From Myxococcales bacterium (GTDB taxonomy: Bacteria > Myxococcota_A > Polyangia > Polyangiales > Polyangiaceae): a DNA stretch of 64,000 bases. How positions within the stretch are numbered: the first letter of the stretch is position 1; the number at the start of each line of letters is the position of its first letter. The translations under genes were made by a program, and so were the position numbers. The notes under the pieces are model-generated. The model saw only the letters and a program-made list of their open reading frames with translations, ran no database searches and was not told where the DNA came from. The stretch is taken from NCBI GenBank assembly GCA_016720545.1, contig JADKKK010000034.1:1-64000 (forward strand). The letters run 5' to 3'. Positions 8,863-17,873 of the stretch are shown here, in pieces.

Positions 8863-8893
8863 GCCCCTGACCGGCACGCGCCCGTGACCGGCG

Positions 8894-9976
8894 TCATCCC
8901 GAAGTCGGGTTGCGCCGGATTCGCCGCCGCGCGCCCACCACGAGGGCGACCGCGAAGCCGCTCGCGAGGGCCGGCCCCGTGGGGAGACCCGGCGCGGCCA
9001 CCGCGCACGACGTCGGCGGCGCGACGGGCGGCGTGCACTGTCCCCCTTCGCAAGCAGACGCGAGCGCACCCGGCGGCCCCGCGGGGACGGGCTGTCCCGC
9101 GGCCCGAAACGCCGCCTGCACGGTGGTGAAGTGCGCGGCCAACGATACGTAAATGTTCACGATATCGTCGCCTCGGCAGGCCTCGGGGGGTGTGAGCTTC
9201 GCGGCCCGGGGGCTCCCTCCGCGGGTGACGACCCCGAGCAGCGCGCCGTCGGCCTCGGCAAGGGCGGGGCTGCCGCTGTCGCCGTCGCACGCGCCCTCTG
9301 TCGCCGCGAGCTCCGCCGGTCCCGCCGTGCTGACCCTGTCCGGCCCGACGGCGCGCACCGAGACGCCGCCGCGCGACGCCCGCGTGGTGGGCGGCATGGC
9401 GTCGCCCGCGAGGCCCCAACCGACCGCGCGGAAGGCCTCGCCCACCCTCGGCGGGGCCGTCAGACGCAGCGGCGCGGGCGCGGGCGCGAGCGACTCGTCG
9501 AGCACGACGAAGGCGACGTCGTGGTCGCACAGGGTCAGGGAGCCATCGTGAACGATCTGACGCCCCAGCGCCGCAGGCGGCAGCGCGCCGGCTCGCGCGA
9601 GCGTCGCGCCCACGTACACCGCGAGCTTGCCAGGGTCGTAGTCGACGCCGGCCTGCCCTCCGGCGAGGGTCGCGCCGCGCTCGTCGCACGTCATCGCGCG
9701 GTTGGAGGCGGAGACGCAGTGGCGCGCGGTCACGACGAGGTTCGGCGCGATCAGAGTGGCCGTGCAGTCCCCTCGCGGGTTGCGCAGGAGCACGACCGCG
9801 TCATCGGACGCCGGCGAAGTCGCGCCGCCCACGATGGCCGCGCCGACCGCGCTCACCGGGGCGGCGCGCGGCCCCGGATCGGGCGCCTCGACCGCGCAAG
9901 CCGCGAGCCCGAACACCGCACCCGCCGCGAGGATCGCTCGAGACCGGGCCGGACCGTGCGCGCGAGCTCTGGTCAC
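8894..9976 (-). CDS. Trypsin-like (S1) serine protease lipoprotein with C-terminal membrane tail
   Basis: A 360-residue secreted protease of the chymotrypsin fold. A lipobox-type signal (GLAAC, Cys about 27) is followed by an activation-like AIVGG, the catalytic His in TARHC, Asp in CDHDVAFV and Ser in GDSGSP, giving a complete triad. The C-terminus resembles a sorting tail: a Cys, then a hydrophobic stretch (ALASGFAVALVVGA), then RRRIRR, a degenerate relative of the MYXO-CTERM signal. The GTG start at 9976 overlaps the TGA of the upstream protease gene, so the two are a coupled pair that probably arose by duplication. Confidence 0.9.
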   Translation of the reverse strand: MTRARAHGPARSRAILAAGAVFGLAACAVEAPDPGPRAAPVSAVGAAIVGGATSPASDDAVVLLRNPRGDCTATLIAPNLVVTARHCVSASNRAMTCDERGATLAGGQAGVDYDPGKLAVYVGATLARAGALPPAALGRQIVHDGSLTLCDHDVAFVVLDESLAPAPAPLRLTAPPRVGEAFRAVGWGLAGDAMPPTTRASRGGVSVRAVGPDRVSTAGPAELAATEGACDGDSGSPALAEADGALLGVVTRGGSPRAAKLTPPEACRGDDIVNIYVSLAAHFTTVQAAFRAAGQPVPAGPPGALASACEGGQCTPPVAPPTSCAVAAPGLPTGPALASGFAVALVVGARRRIRRNPTSG

Positions 9977-11247
9977 CGCGGCGTGCGGCGGCGCCGGCGC
10001 GCGCCCGCCACCAGCGCGGAGGCGGCTACGATCGCCGCGAGCCCCTGCCCCGCGGTGCCTGGCGCGGGCGACGACGAGCAACCCGTGGTGGTGGTCGTCG
10101 TGGCGCCCGGCTCGCCACCGGGCGGCGGCGGCGGCACACAGGCCTTCGCGCCCCCGCTCTCCTGGCACACGAGCCCGGCCGCGCAGGCCTTCTTGGCGCA
10201 GCTGGGGGTGCACTTGCCACCGAGGCAGACGTTGGAGCGGCACGCCGCCGGCGCGGTGCAGGCCTCGCCGTCCTTCGCGAGGCGCGGATCGCCCTCCCCC
10301 TCGAGCCAGGGTTCCGCGCCAGCCTCGGCGAAGGCGTCGAGGATGAGGTCCCTGAAGCCGTTCAGCCCCGTGTAGATGTTGCTCGCGTACGAGCCGAGGC
10401 ACGAGGAGGCGGGGTTCGAGGTGGGCTGCGTGCCGTTGCCGCCGCGCGAGACCACGCCGATGATGCCGCCACCGGTCTCGGAGAAGGCGGGCCCTCCGCT
10501 GTCGCCGGAGCAGATCGACTCGCCGACCGAGAACTCGTTCGGGCCGGTCTGGGTCTTCTGGTTGCTGCCGACGGCCGTGATGGGGACCCCCGTGCGCTGC
10601 ATGCGCACCCGGGTCTCGGGGGTCTTCTCGGTCACGCCCCACCCGACGGCGGTGAGGGTCTCGTCGACATTCGCCGGCGCGTCGAGGCGGATGGGCGCGA
10701 TCATGGCGTCCTTGACGGGCGCCTTGAGCAGCACGAGCGCGATGTCGTTGTTGCAGAGGTTGTCCGAGCTCGACACGAACAGCTTCGCGCCCTGACCCTG
10801 CGCCTCGGGGCGGGTCGGGCGGTCGAGGCCGGTGATGACGTAGATGGAGGAAGGGACCTTGTCGCGCGTGATTTTGCCGCCGGCGATCGGGGTGCCGTCG
10901 TCTCGACAGGCGACGCCCTCGTCCCGGGTGGCGGAGACGCAGTGGCGGGCCGTGAGCACGAGGTTCGGCGCGATGAGCGTGCCGGTGCACTGACCGATGC
11001 CCGAATCGCCGAGCGTGACGAGCAGCACGACGGCGTTCTGCGCGTCGGTCGATGCCTCGCCGCGGATGATGGCCGAAGCCCCCTCTCCCGTCGTGGCCGA
11101 GCCCTCCGGGGCGCCGCCGCAGGCGACGACGAGCCCTGCGAGCGCCACATGCGCGCCGAGCGCGCCGAGCGCGCGAAGAGACAGCGACGATCGGGCGGAC
11201 GAGGGACCACGGGACGGCGAGCGGAGCGGGCGAAGTGAGCGAAGCAT
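9973..11247 (-). CDS. Trypsin-like (S1) serine protease with MYXO-CTERM sorting tail
   Basis: A 424-residue secreted protease. The signal/lipobox is LAGLVVAC. The S1 domain runs from about 50 to 300, with His in TARHC, Asp in NNDIALVLL and Ser in CSGDSGGP. A Cys-rich segment follows (CTAPAACRSNVCLGGKC and more). A Pro/Thr-rich linker and the tail GCSSSPAPG, hydrophobic helix and RRRRR form a MYXO-CTERM signal, known in myxobacteria for processing and surface anchoring. The start ATG is at 11247. It is immediately upstream of a second S1 protease. Confidence 0.92.
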   Translation of the reverse strand: MLRSLRPLRSPSRGPSSARSSLSLRALGALGAHVALAGLVVACGGAPEGSATTGEGASAIIRGEASTDAQNAVVLLVTLGDSGIGQCTGTLIAPNLVLTARHCVSATRDEGVACRDDGTPIAGGKITRDKVPSSIYVITGLDRPTRPEAQGQGAKLFVSSSDNLCNNDIALVLLKAPVKDAMIAPIRLDAPANVDETLTAVGWGVTEKTPETRVRMQRTGVPITAVGSNQKTQTGPNEFSVGESICSGDSGGPAFSETGGGIIGVVSRGGNGTQPTSNPASSCLGSYASNIYTGLNGFRDLILDAFAEAGAEPWLEGEGDPRLAKDGEACTAPAACRSNVCLGGKCTPSCAKKACAAGLVCQESGGAKACVPPPPPGGEPGATTTTTTGCSSSPAPGTAGQGLAAIVAASALVAGARRRRRTPR

Positions 11248-11416
11248 GAGTGCCTTTGGTGAGGGGCCGATCGTCGGGACAACCCGGATGGACGAGCGAG
11301 GCGCCAATTCGAGCCTGCGCCAGCTCGTTCTTTTCGCGCGTCGGCACCCTAGCACTCGGCCGCCGACTTGGCAGTCGGGTTCGCTGAAAACTGTAGGCAA
11401 TTCGGCGACATATGCG

Positions 11417-12397
11417 TCATCGCACGCGGGAGAGCGCGCGCAGGCAGGCCGAGCCCAGCCTGACGCGACGCGGCAGCGAGCGAGGCTGGTCGAGCGGCTC
11501 GACGAAGGCGGCGAGCCACGCCTCGGCGGGCCCCCGTCGAAGCACGCCCCCGAGGTCGAACAGGGTGAGGTCGTCGACGCCGAAGGCGCGCGCGACCGCC
11601 ACGTCTTCGGCCAGCTCCGCGGGCGCTCGGTACACCGGCTCGTCGTGGAAGGCGCCGGTCCCCACCGTGCCGAGGGAGAGCGACGCGCGCGCGCCATAGC
11701 GCGCCCCGGCGAGCCGCGCGCACTCCGCGAGCACGCCCACCGAGGAGCGTCGATCGAGCAGGCCGCCCGACCACCCCTCGAGGATGGTGGTGTACGCCAT
11801 GACGCTCACGCTGCCGAAGGGCACGCCGTCCACCGGGGTGCCGAGCAGCGCCTGGTACAGCGGGCGCCGGCGGCCCTCGTCGAGGAGCACGAGCGGCACG
11901 GCCGCGCAGCTCACCGTGGCGCGCTCGCCGAGCCGCGCGACGTGGGACGTCAGGGTCACGGCCGCCGCGTCGAACTCGCGGCGCAGCGCGAGCGCCGTCC
12001 GCACCGGCGCGAGCCACGCTCCGTGCGAGGCCGCGCGCGCCGCCGCGAAGGGGGGCTCGAGATCGAAGGCGACCTCCCCCACCTCCACGCGCGCGCGCTC
12101 GAGGGTGGCGGTGAGCCCATCGACGAACTCGAGATAGGCGCGGAGCGTGGCCGCGCTCGCCCAGCGCCCCGCCGCGTCGTCGAGCATCGGCCAGATCGCG
12201 GCGCGGACGCCGCCCCCCGCGAGTCGCGAGAGCACGGCGGGGGCGCTCGCGGCGAGGTCAGGGGTGACCGCGACGAGCACGTCGAGATCGTAGCGCCGGA
12301 GCAGCGCCACCGTCGCCGGCGAGCCCAGCGCCTCGTAGCCCAGGGACTCGCTCCAGATGCGCCGTCGCCGCGCCGTTCGCGTATGCTGCGGGGCCAT
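11417..12397 (-). CDS. Putative glycoside-hydrolase-like TIM-barrel protein
   Basis: A 326-residue soluble protein whose alternating strand/helix pattern suggests a TIM barrel. Barrel-like strands include DLDVLVAVTP, VRAAIWPML, VGEVAFDLEPP, VSVMAYTTI and VDDLTLFDLGG. The acidic DLEPP at a strand end could carry catalytic acids, as in GH18-like families, but I cannot assign one. No signal peptide is visible. The ATG at 12397 overlaps, head to head, the ATG of the divergent glycosyltransferase gene; no other in-frame ATG lies near. The neighbourhood suggests a role in polysaccharide or glycolipid metabolism. Confidence 0.6.
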   Translation of the reverse strand: MAPQHTRTARRRRIWSESLGYEALGSPATVALLRRYDLDVLVAVTPDLAASAPAVLSRLAGGGVRAAIWPMLDDAAGRWASAATLRAYLEFVDGLTATLERARVEVGEVAFDLEPPFAAARAASHGAWLAPVRTALALRREFDAAAVTLTSHVARLGERATVSCAAVPLVLLDEGRRRPLYQALLGTPVDGVPFGSVSVMAYTTILEGWSGGLLDRRSSVGVLAECARLAGARYGARASLSLGTVGTGAFHDEPVYRAPAELAEDVAVARAFGVDDLTLFDLGGVLRRGPAEAWLAAFVEPLDQPRSLPRRVRLGSACLRALSRVR

Positions 12398-13472
12398 GAA
12401 GATCCTCTACGGGGTTGTGGGCGAGGGCATGGGGCACGCGATGCGCTCGAGGGTCATGCTCGAGCACCTCGTCGCCGCGGGGCACACGGTGGAGATCATG
12501 GTCTCTGGGCGCGCGAGCGAGTTTCTCGCGAAGCGCTTCGACGGGGTCAACCAGATCCACGGACTCCACATGATCTACGAGGAGAACCGCGTGCGGCTCG
12601 GCAAGACGCTGTGGAGCAACGTGCTCACCGGCGCCACCGGCCTGCCCGACAACATCGCGGCGTACTTCGAGCTCATCAAGGACTTCCGGCCGGAGGTGGT
12701 CATCAGCGATTTCGAGTCGTGGACGTACCTCTACGCCAAGACCCACCGCCTTCCCATTCTGAGCATCGACAACATGCAGATCATCAACCGATGCACGCTG
12801 CCCGAGTCGGTGCTCGCGGGGCACAAGACGGAGTTTCAGCTCACGAAGGCCTTCATCAAGAGCAAGCTCCCGTTCTGCGACGAGTACTTCATCACGACGT
12901 TCTTCCGGCCGCCCGTGCGCAAGGAGCACACGCGGCTCTTTCCGCCCATCCTGCGCCCCGAGATCCTCGCCGCGCGGCCCACGAAGGGCGACCACGTGCT
13001 CGTCTACCAGACCGCCGAGGGCAACGAGAGCTTCGTGGAAGGGCTCCGCAAGCTCGACACCGAGTTCCGAATCTACGGCATTCGCCGCACCATCAAGGAA
13101 GAGGAGGTCGAGGGGAACCTGCGCTTCCGGCCCTTCTCGGAGCAGGGCTTCATCGACGACCTCGCGAGCGCGCGCGGCGTCATCGCGGGCGGCGGCTTTA
13201 CGCTCATGGGCGAGGCCGTGTACCTGCGTAAGCCGATGCTGGCGGTCCCGCTCCACCGCCAGTTCGAGCAGGTGTTGAACGCGCGGTACCTCGAGCACGA
13301 AGGCTTCGGGATGCACACGGCCTCGCTCGACGACCCGACGTGCGTGACCGAGTTCCTGGGGCGGTTGCCCGCGTGCGAGGAGAAACTTGCATCCTACACA
13401 CAAGACGGCAATCGCCTGATCACCGAGGCGGTGGACGGCTTCCTCGACCGAGCGCAAGTGGGGCTCACGTGA
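12396..13472 (+). CDS. Glycosyltransferase, MJ1255/VC2487-like (GT-B fold)
   Basis: A 358-residue protein of the MurG-like GT-B type. It starts MKILYGVVGEGMGHAMRS, the Gly-rich N-terminal loop typical of this family. The C-terminal half has the donor-binding region with RGVIAGGGFTLMGEAVYL and KPMLAVPL, where the GGGF-x-x-x-E pattern corresponds to the nucleotide-sugar site. The acceptor is not known; MJ1255/VC2487 relatives are uncharacterised UDP-sugar transferases. Its stop overlaps the GTG start of the ALDH gene (GTGA), so the two are coupled. Confidence 0.85.
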   Translation: MKILYGVVGEGMGHAMRSRVMLEHLVAAGHTVEIMVSGRASEFLAKRFDGVNQIHGLHMIYEENRVRLGKTLWSNVLTGATGLPDNIAAYFELIKDFRPEVVISDFESWTYLYAKTHRLPILSIDNMQIINRCTLPESVLAGHKTEFQLTKAFIKSKLPFCDEYFITTFFRPPVRKEHTRLFPPILRPEILAARPTKGDHVLVYQTAEGNESFVEGLRKLDTEFRIYGIRRTIKEEEVEGNLRFRPFSEQGFIDDLASARGVIAGGGFTLMGEAVYLRKPMLAVPLHRQFEQVLNARYLEHEGFGMHTASLDDPTCVTEFLGRLPACEEKLASYTQDGNRLITEAVDGFLDRAQVGLT

Positions 13473-15259
13473 CCGCCGCGACCGAGCCGGTGCCCGCCGC
13501 GCGCCCCGCGCCGCCGCCAGTGGCGGAGCAGGGTCCGCCTCCACCCCACCCGCCGACCCCGCTCGCGGAGGTCGACGCCGCGCTCGCCCGCCTCGCGGCG
13601 AGCAAGGACGCGTGGCTGCGCGTCACCGTGCCCGAGCGCATCGCGCTCCTCGACGCGCTGCTGCAGGGCGTGCTCGGCGTGGCCGAGGCGTGGGCCGACG
13701 GCGGCGCGCGGCTGAAGGGGCTCGATCCCGCCTCGCAGCTCGCGGGTGAGGAGTGGCTCGCCGGCCCTATGGTCACCGTGCGAAACCTCCGCCTGCTCCG
13801 CGAGGCGCTCGTCGCCGGCGGCGCCCCTCGCCCTGCGCGCGTCCACACGCTCCCGTCGGGCCAGAGCGTCGCGCGCGTCTTCCCCACGACCTCGCTCGAT
13901 CGGCTCACGATGGGCGGGATCACCGCCGACGTGTACATCGAGCCCGGGAAGGCGCCGAGCCAGGGGCGAATCTACCGCGAGCCAAAGCCCGCCCACGGCT
14001 CCGTCGCGCTCGTGCTCGGCGCGGGGAACGTGTCCTCGATCGCGCCGATGGATGCACTCTACAAGCTCTTCGTCGAAGACGAGGTGGTGCTCCTCAAGAT
14101 GAACCCGGTGAACGAGCACGTGGGCCCGCGCATGGAGAAGGCCTTCGAGCCGCTGGTCGCCGCCGGCTATTTCGCGATCGTGTACGGCGGCGCCGAGGTA
14201 GGCGCGCACGCGGCGGCGCACCCGCTGGTGGACACCCTCCACGTCACCGGCTCCGACCGCACGTACGACGCGATCGTGTGGGGCGGCGACGCGGAGGAGC
14301 GCGCACGGAACAAGGCGGCGGGGACCCCTCGCAACCCGAAGCCGTTCACCGCCGAGCTCGGCTGCGTGACGCCCGTGATCGTCGTGCCGGGCCCGTGGTC
14401 GGCGAGCGACCTCGCGTACCAAGCGCGCCACGTGGCCTCGATGGTCGCGCAGAACGCGAGCTTCAACTGCAACGCCGCGAAGGTGCTCGTGATGGCCCGA
14501 GGCTGGCTCCAGCGCGAGGCGTTCCTCACCGCGCTCCACGAAGAGCTCGGGCGCACCCCGCGCCGGCGCGCGTACTACCCGGGCGCCGCCGACCGCCATC
14601 GCGGCTTCGTGGAGGCGTATCCCCGGGCGCGCGCGCTCGGCCCGACGGAGGTCGCCGAGGGCGAGCTGCCGTGGACCGTCATCCCCGACGTGCCCGCTCG
14701 CAAAGGCGAATACGCGCTCACGCAAGAGGCCTTCTGCGGGGTGCTCGCCGAGGTGTCGCTCGACCTCGCCGAGGACGACCCGAACCACGGCTTCTCGCGG
14801 GATCCCTTCCCCGATCCCTCGCGCTTTCTGGAGCGCGCGACGCGCTTCGTGAACGAGGAGTGCTGGGGCACGCTCTCGTGCTGCCTGCTCGTGCACCCCA
14901 CCACGGAGGAGAGCCACGGCCCCGCCCTTCAGAAGGCCCTCGGCGAGCTCCGCTACGGCGGCATCGGCGTGAACTGCTGGCCCGGGCTCATCTACGGGCT
15001 CGTCTCCGCGACCTGGGGCGCCTACCCCGGCCACACGAAGGAGAACATCGTCTCCGGCGCCGGCGTCGTCCACAACACGCACCTCTTCGATCACCCACAA
15101 AAGACCGTGGTGCGAGGCAACTGGCGCGCGTTCCCGAAGCTCCCCTACTTCGCCGACCACAAGAACATGGCCGGCCTGGCGCGGGCGCTCATGGCGCTCG
15201 AGGCCGAAGCCACGCCGGGGCGCTTCTTCGCCGTCGTGCGGGAGGCGCTCCGGGGCTGA
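13469..15259 (+). CDS. Aldehyde dehydrogenase family protein
   Basis: A 596-residue member of the NAD(P)-dependent aldehyde dehydrogenase superfamily. The Rossmann region includes VALVLGAGNVSSIAPMDALY. The general-base Glu lies in TAELGCVTPVI, and the nucleophilic Cys in QNASFNCNAAKVLV. It is longer than a typical ALDH (about 490) because of a Pro-rich N-terminal segment and extra C-terminal residues, which recalls fatty-aldehyde or acyl-CoA-reductase relatives. The substrate cannot be assigned. It starts with GTG inside the stop of the upstream glycosyltransferase. Confidence 0.85.
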   Translation: MTAATEPVPAARPAPPPVAEQGPPPPHPPTPLAEVDAALARLAASKDAWLRVTVPERIALLDALLQGVLGVAEAWADGGARLKGLDPASQLAGEEWLAGPMVTVRNLRLLREALVAGGAPRPARVHTLPSGQSVARVFPTTSLDRLTMGGITADVYIEPGKAPSQGRIYREPKPAHGSVALVLGAGNVSSIAPMDALYKLFVEDEVVLLKMNPVNEHVGPRMEKAFEPLVAAGYFAIVYGGAEVGAHAAAHPLVDTLHVTGSDRTYDAIVWGGDAEERARNKAAGTPRNPKPFTAELGCVTPVIVVPGPWSASDLAYQARHVASMVAQNASFNCNAAKVLVMARGWLQREAFLTALHEELGRTPRRRAYYPGAADRHRGFVEAYPRARALGPTEVAEGELPWTVIPDVPARKGEYALTQEAFCGVLAEVSLDLAEDDPNHGFSRDPFPDPSRFLERATRFVNEECWGTLSCCLLVHPTTEESHGPALQKALGELRYGGIGVNCWPGLIYGLVSATWGAYPGHTKENIVSGAGVVHNTHLFDHPQKTVVRGNWRAFPKLPYFADHKNMAGLARALMALEAEATPGRFFAVVREALRG

Positions 15260-15278
15260 AGAGATCGCTGCGAGGGGC

Positions 15279-16049
15279 TCAGGCCTCGACGTCCACGATG
15301 CCGTCGGGGCCGATCGGCAGCGCCAGCGCGCGGACCGCAGCCCGGCGCGCGGCGACCACGGCGCGCCGCCCCTCGTCCAGGCGAAACGGCCCGGAGCGCG
15401 GCAGGCCATGAATCCGCAGCGTGACCATGTTGTCGCGCGTCGGCACCTGCATGCCGGCGTCGCCGGCGCGACGCCACGGCGAGCGGGACACGATGTGGTG
15501 GAAGAGGAGCCGCTCTCCCGCGGGCATGCCGAGGAGCCCGGGGCGATCGAGGATGCCGCCGTCGAGCAGCGGCCGGCGCCCTTGCCAGGCCGGGTGAAAG
15601 AGAAACGGAACTGTGCATGATGCACGTATCGCGAGGGGCAGGTCGCCAGAGCGGAGAACGCGGGTGGAGCGCGAGCGCACGTCGTAGACCGAGACCGCCG
15701 CCGGGATACGGCAGGCCTCGAAGGTGCGCGCCGGCAGCAGCGCGGTGAGCCGCTCGTGGAAGAGCCGGCCGGCGAGGAGGCCGAGTCCCGGCCGCGGATC
15801 CCAGAAGTCCTGCCTGCGCAGCCTCGCGAGCTCCTCCTCCAGGTGCTCCGGGTCGGCGCCCGCCGCGTACGCTCCCGTGACCAGCGCGCCGGCGCTCGAG
15901 CCGGACACGCGCGTCGGGGCGGCCCCTGTCGCGACGAGCGCGCCGAGCACGCCCGTGTGCGCGAAGAAGGAGAAGAACCCGGAGGACATGGCCAGCGCGA
16001 AGGGCGCTTCGAGCCACTCTCCGAGGGTCCGGGGGAGCGCGCGGGGCAC
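15279..16049 (-). CDS. Patatin-like phospholipase
   Basis: A 256-residue patatin-fold hydrolase with a Ser-Asp dyad. The N-terminal region contains the nucleophile elbow GSSAG (about residue 50, after a hydrophobic strand), and the Asp is in the DGG motif of PLLDGGILDRPG. An oxyanion-type Gly-rich segment precedes the elbow. Family members cleave acyl esters of phospholipids or triglycerides. No clear signal peptide is present. It converges on the ALDH gene, with 19 bases between the stops, and diverges from the PPP phosphatase. Confidence 0.87.
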   Translation of the reverse strand: MPRALPRTLGEWLEAPFALAMSSGFFSFFAHTGVLGALVATGAAPTRVSGSSAGALVTGAYAAGADPEHLEEELARLRRQDFWDPRPGLGLLAGRLFHERLTALLPARTFEACRIPAAVSVYDVRSRSTRVLRSGDLPLAIRASCTVPFLFHPAWQGRRPLLDGGILDRPGLLGMPAGERLLFHHIVSRSPWRRAGDAGMQVPTRDNMVTLRIHGLPRSGPFRLDEGRRAVVAARRAAVRALALPIGPDGIVDVEA

Positions 16050-16167
16050 GGAGTCACGCTACGCCACTACAGCCGCGATCCGCACGAAATTGAGGACCAG
16101 CGCTAGCGCAGCCCCGCCGGCGCCGGTCGCTCGTGTGGTGTGGCGCGCCCCGGTGTACGATGCGCCC

Positions 16168-16965
16168 ATGGCAGGACGCACCTTCGCGGTGGGCGACATT
16201 CACGGGGACGTCGAGGCGCTGCGTGGCACGCTCGCCTTGCTCCCCCCGCTCGACGCCGGCGACACGCTAGTCTTCCTGGGCGACTACGTGGATCGGGGGC
16301 CGAGCTCGAAGCAGGTCGTCGAGCTCGTGCGCGTCGAGCTCCCGCGCACCACCGAGGCCAAGGTGGTCGCGCTGCGTGGCAACCACGAGGACGGCTGGCT
16401 CCGCGTGAAGAACGGCGGCTGGCCCGAGTTCATCATCCCGATCGGCAACGGGTGCCTCGCCACGCTCCGCTCGTACGAAGACGCCCTCCACTTCGACGGC
16501 GACGTCCCTTCGGTGCGCGAGATCAAGCGCATGCAGGATGCAGGCTTCTTTCCACCCGAGACCATCGCCTGGTTCGAGGCCCTGCCGCACTACTACGAAG
16601 ACGAGCACGCGATTTACGTTCACGCCGGCCTCACCGAGCGTGAGCCGGGCCGCTTCGCGCACCCCTCCGAGCTCGCGAACAAGACCCCGCTCCTCTGGGT
16701 CCGCACGCTCAAGTTCTTCACCGAGTACCGCGGCAAGCAGGTGGTGTGCGGCCACACGACGACCCAGCACTTGCCCCCCGAGCTCTCGTCGTGGACCCCC
16801 GACGACCCCTTCGACATGTGGGTCGGCGAGCGCGTGAAGGTGATCGACACCGGCTGCGGCAAGGGCGGCTTCTTGACCATCTTGGAGCTCCCCTCGGGTG
16901 TCGTGTACGAGTCGCGCAGCCTCCCGCAGAGCTCGCCCGTCGCCGAGCCTGGCGCGACACCGTGA
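16168..16965 (+). CDS. PPP-family serine/threonine protein phosphatase
   Basis: A 265-residue metallophosphatase with the three PPP signatures in order: GDIHGD (about 9-14), GDYVDRG (about 40-46) and RGNHE (about 72-76). Later metal-ligand histidines lie in VHAGL and CGHTT. Two metal ions, usually Mn or Fe/Zn, are expected. Bacterial PPP enzymes reverse Ser/Thr or His/Asp phosphorylation; a Hanks-type kinase is encoded at 39.8 kb, but no linkage is shown. It is followed 11 bases later by the GST-like gene. Confidence 0.92.
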   Translation: MAGRTFAVGDIHGDVEALRGTLALLPPLDAGDTLVFLGDYVDRGPSSKQVVELVRVELPRTTEAKVVALRGNHEDGWLRVKNGGWPEFIIPIGNGCLATLRSYEDALHFDGDVPSVREIKRMQDAGFFPPETIAWFEALPHYYEDEHAIYVHAGLTEREPGRFAHPSELANKTPLLWVRTLKFFTEYRGKQVVCGHTTTQHLPPELSSWTPDDPFDMWVGERVKVIDTGCGKGGFLTILELPSGVVYESRSLPQSSPVAEPGATP

Positions 16966-16975
16966 CGGCGCGACC

Positions 16976-17743
16976 GTGACGACCTACCGCCTCCTCACGA
17001 TCGGGCCGAGCCACTACTGCGAGAAGGCGCGCTGGGCCCTCGAGCGGGCCGGCGTGGCGTTCACGGAGGAGGCCCACCTGCCGCTCCTCCATTGGCCACA
17101 CGTCGTGGCGGCGGTGGGCTCGCGCACGGTGCCGGCGCTGGTCGGGCCCGGGGTGCGCCTCGGTGAGTCGCGCGACATCCTGCGCTTCGCCGACGAGCGC
17201 TCGCCCGCCCACGCGCGCCTCTACCCCGAGGGGCAGGACGGGCGCGAGGTGGCGCGGCTCGAGGCCCTGTTCGACACGAGGCTCGGCCCGCTCGTGCGGC
17301 GACTCGCCTACTGCTTCATCGTGCCGGAGCCTGCGCTTTTCGTGCGCGTCTTCGAGCCCACGGCGTCACCGCTCGAGCGCGCCCTGCTCCGGCGTGGACA
17401 CGGCGCCCTGCGGGCCGCCCTCGGGCGAGCGTTCAAGGTCTCTCCGCGCGCGGCGGTGCGATGCCAGGAGCAGCTGCTCGCGCTCTACGCCGAGGTGTCG
17501 CGCGACCTCGGCGAGCGCCCTTACCTCGTAGGGGACCGCTTCTCGGCGGCCGACCTCACGTTCGCGGCGCTCTCGTGGCCGCTCCTCTTCCCGCCGGAGC
17601 TCACCGCCGGAGCAGGGTCCCCGCTGGGGGCACCGTCGCGGAGTGAGCTGCCCCCGGGCCTCGGGGGTGCGGTCGACGCGCTCCGCGAGACCCGCGCCGG
17701 CCGCCACGCGCTGCGCATGTACCGCGACCACCGCCACGGATAG
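16976..17743 (+). CDS. Glutathione S-transferase-like protein
   Basis: A 255-residue protein with an N-terminal thioredoxin-like GST fold. It begins TTYRLLTIGPSHYCEKARWAL, where SHYCEKARW matches the S-x-x-C-x-K-x-R-x segment of many GSTs. VPALVGPGVRLGESRDILRF is the glutathione-gamma-Glu site region (VPxL, ES). The helical C-terminal domain ends with YLVGDRFSAADLTFAAL. The GTG start at 16976 lies 11 bases after the phosphatase stop. The activity could be detoxification or a non-enzymatic role. Confidence 0.85.
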   Translation: MTTYRLLTIGPSHYCEKARWALERAGVAFTEEAHLPLLHWPHVVAAVGSRTVPALVGPGVRLGESRDILRFADERSPAHARLYPEGQDGREVARLEALFDTRLGPLVRRLAYCFIVPEPALFVRVFEPTASPLERALLRRGHGALRAALGRAFKVSPRAAVRCQEQLLALYAEVSRDLGERPYLVGDRFSAADLTFAALSWPLLFPPELTAGAGSPLGAPSRSELPPGLGGAVDALRETRAGRHALRMYRDHRHG

Positions 17744-17873
17744 AGCGCCGAACCGCTGGTCGCCTCCTGCTCGCCGCGCTCCTCATTCGACGGGGGAGGC
17801 CGCTCGGAGACGACCCGGGGGCGCGGCCCACGGCGGGCTCCGCCGCGCCCGACGCGCGGGTGCGCCCCCTGCG

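Noticed and set aside
13394..16057. An 887-residue minus-strand frame opposite the ALDH gene
   Set aside because: Antisense shadow: low-complexity Arg/Ala/Gly, no motifs, while the plus-strand ALDH and minus-strand patatin frames have full signatures.
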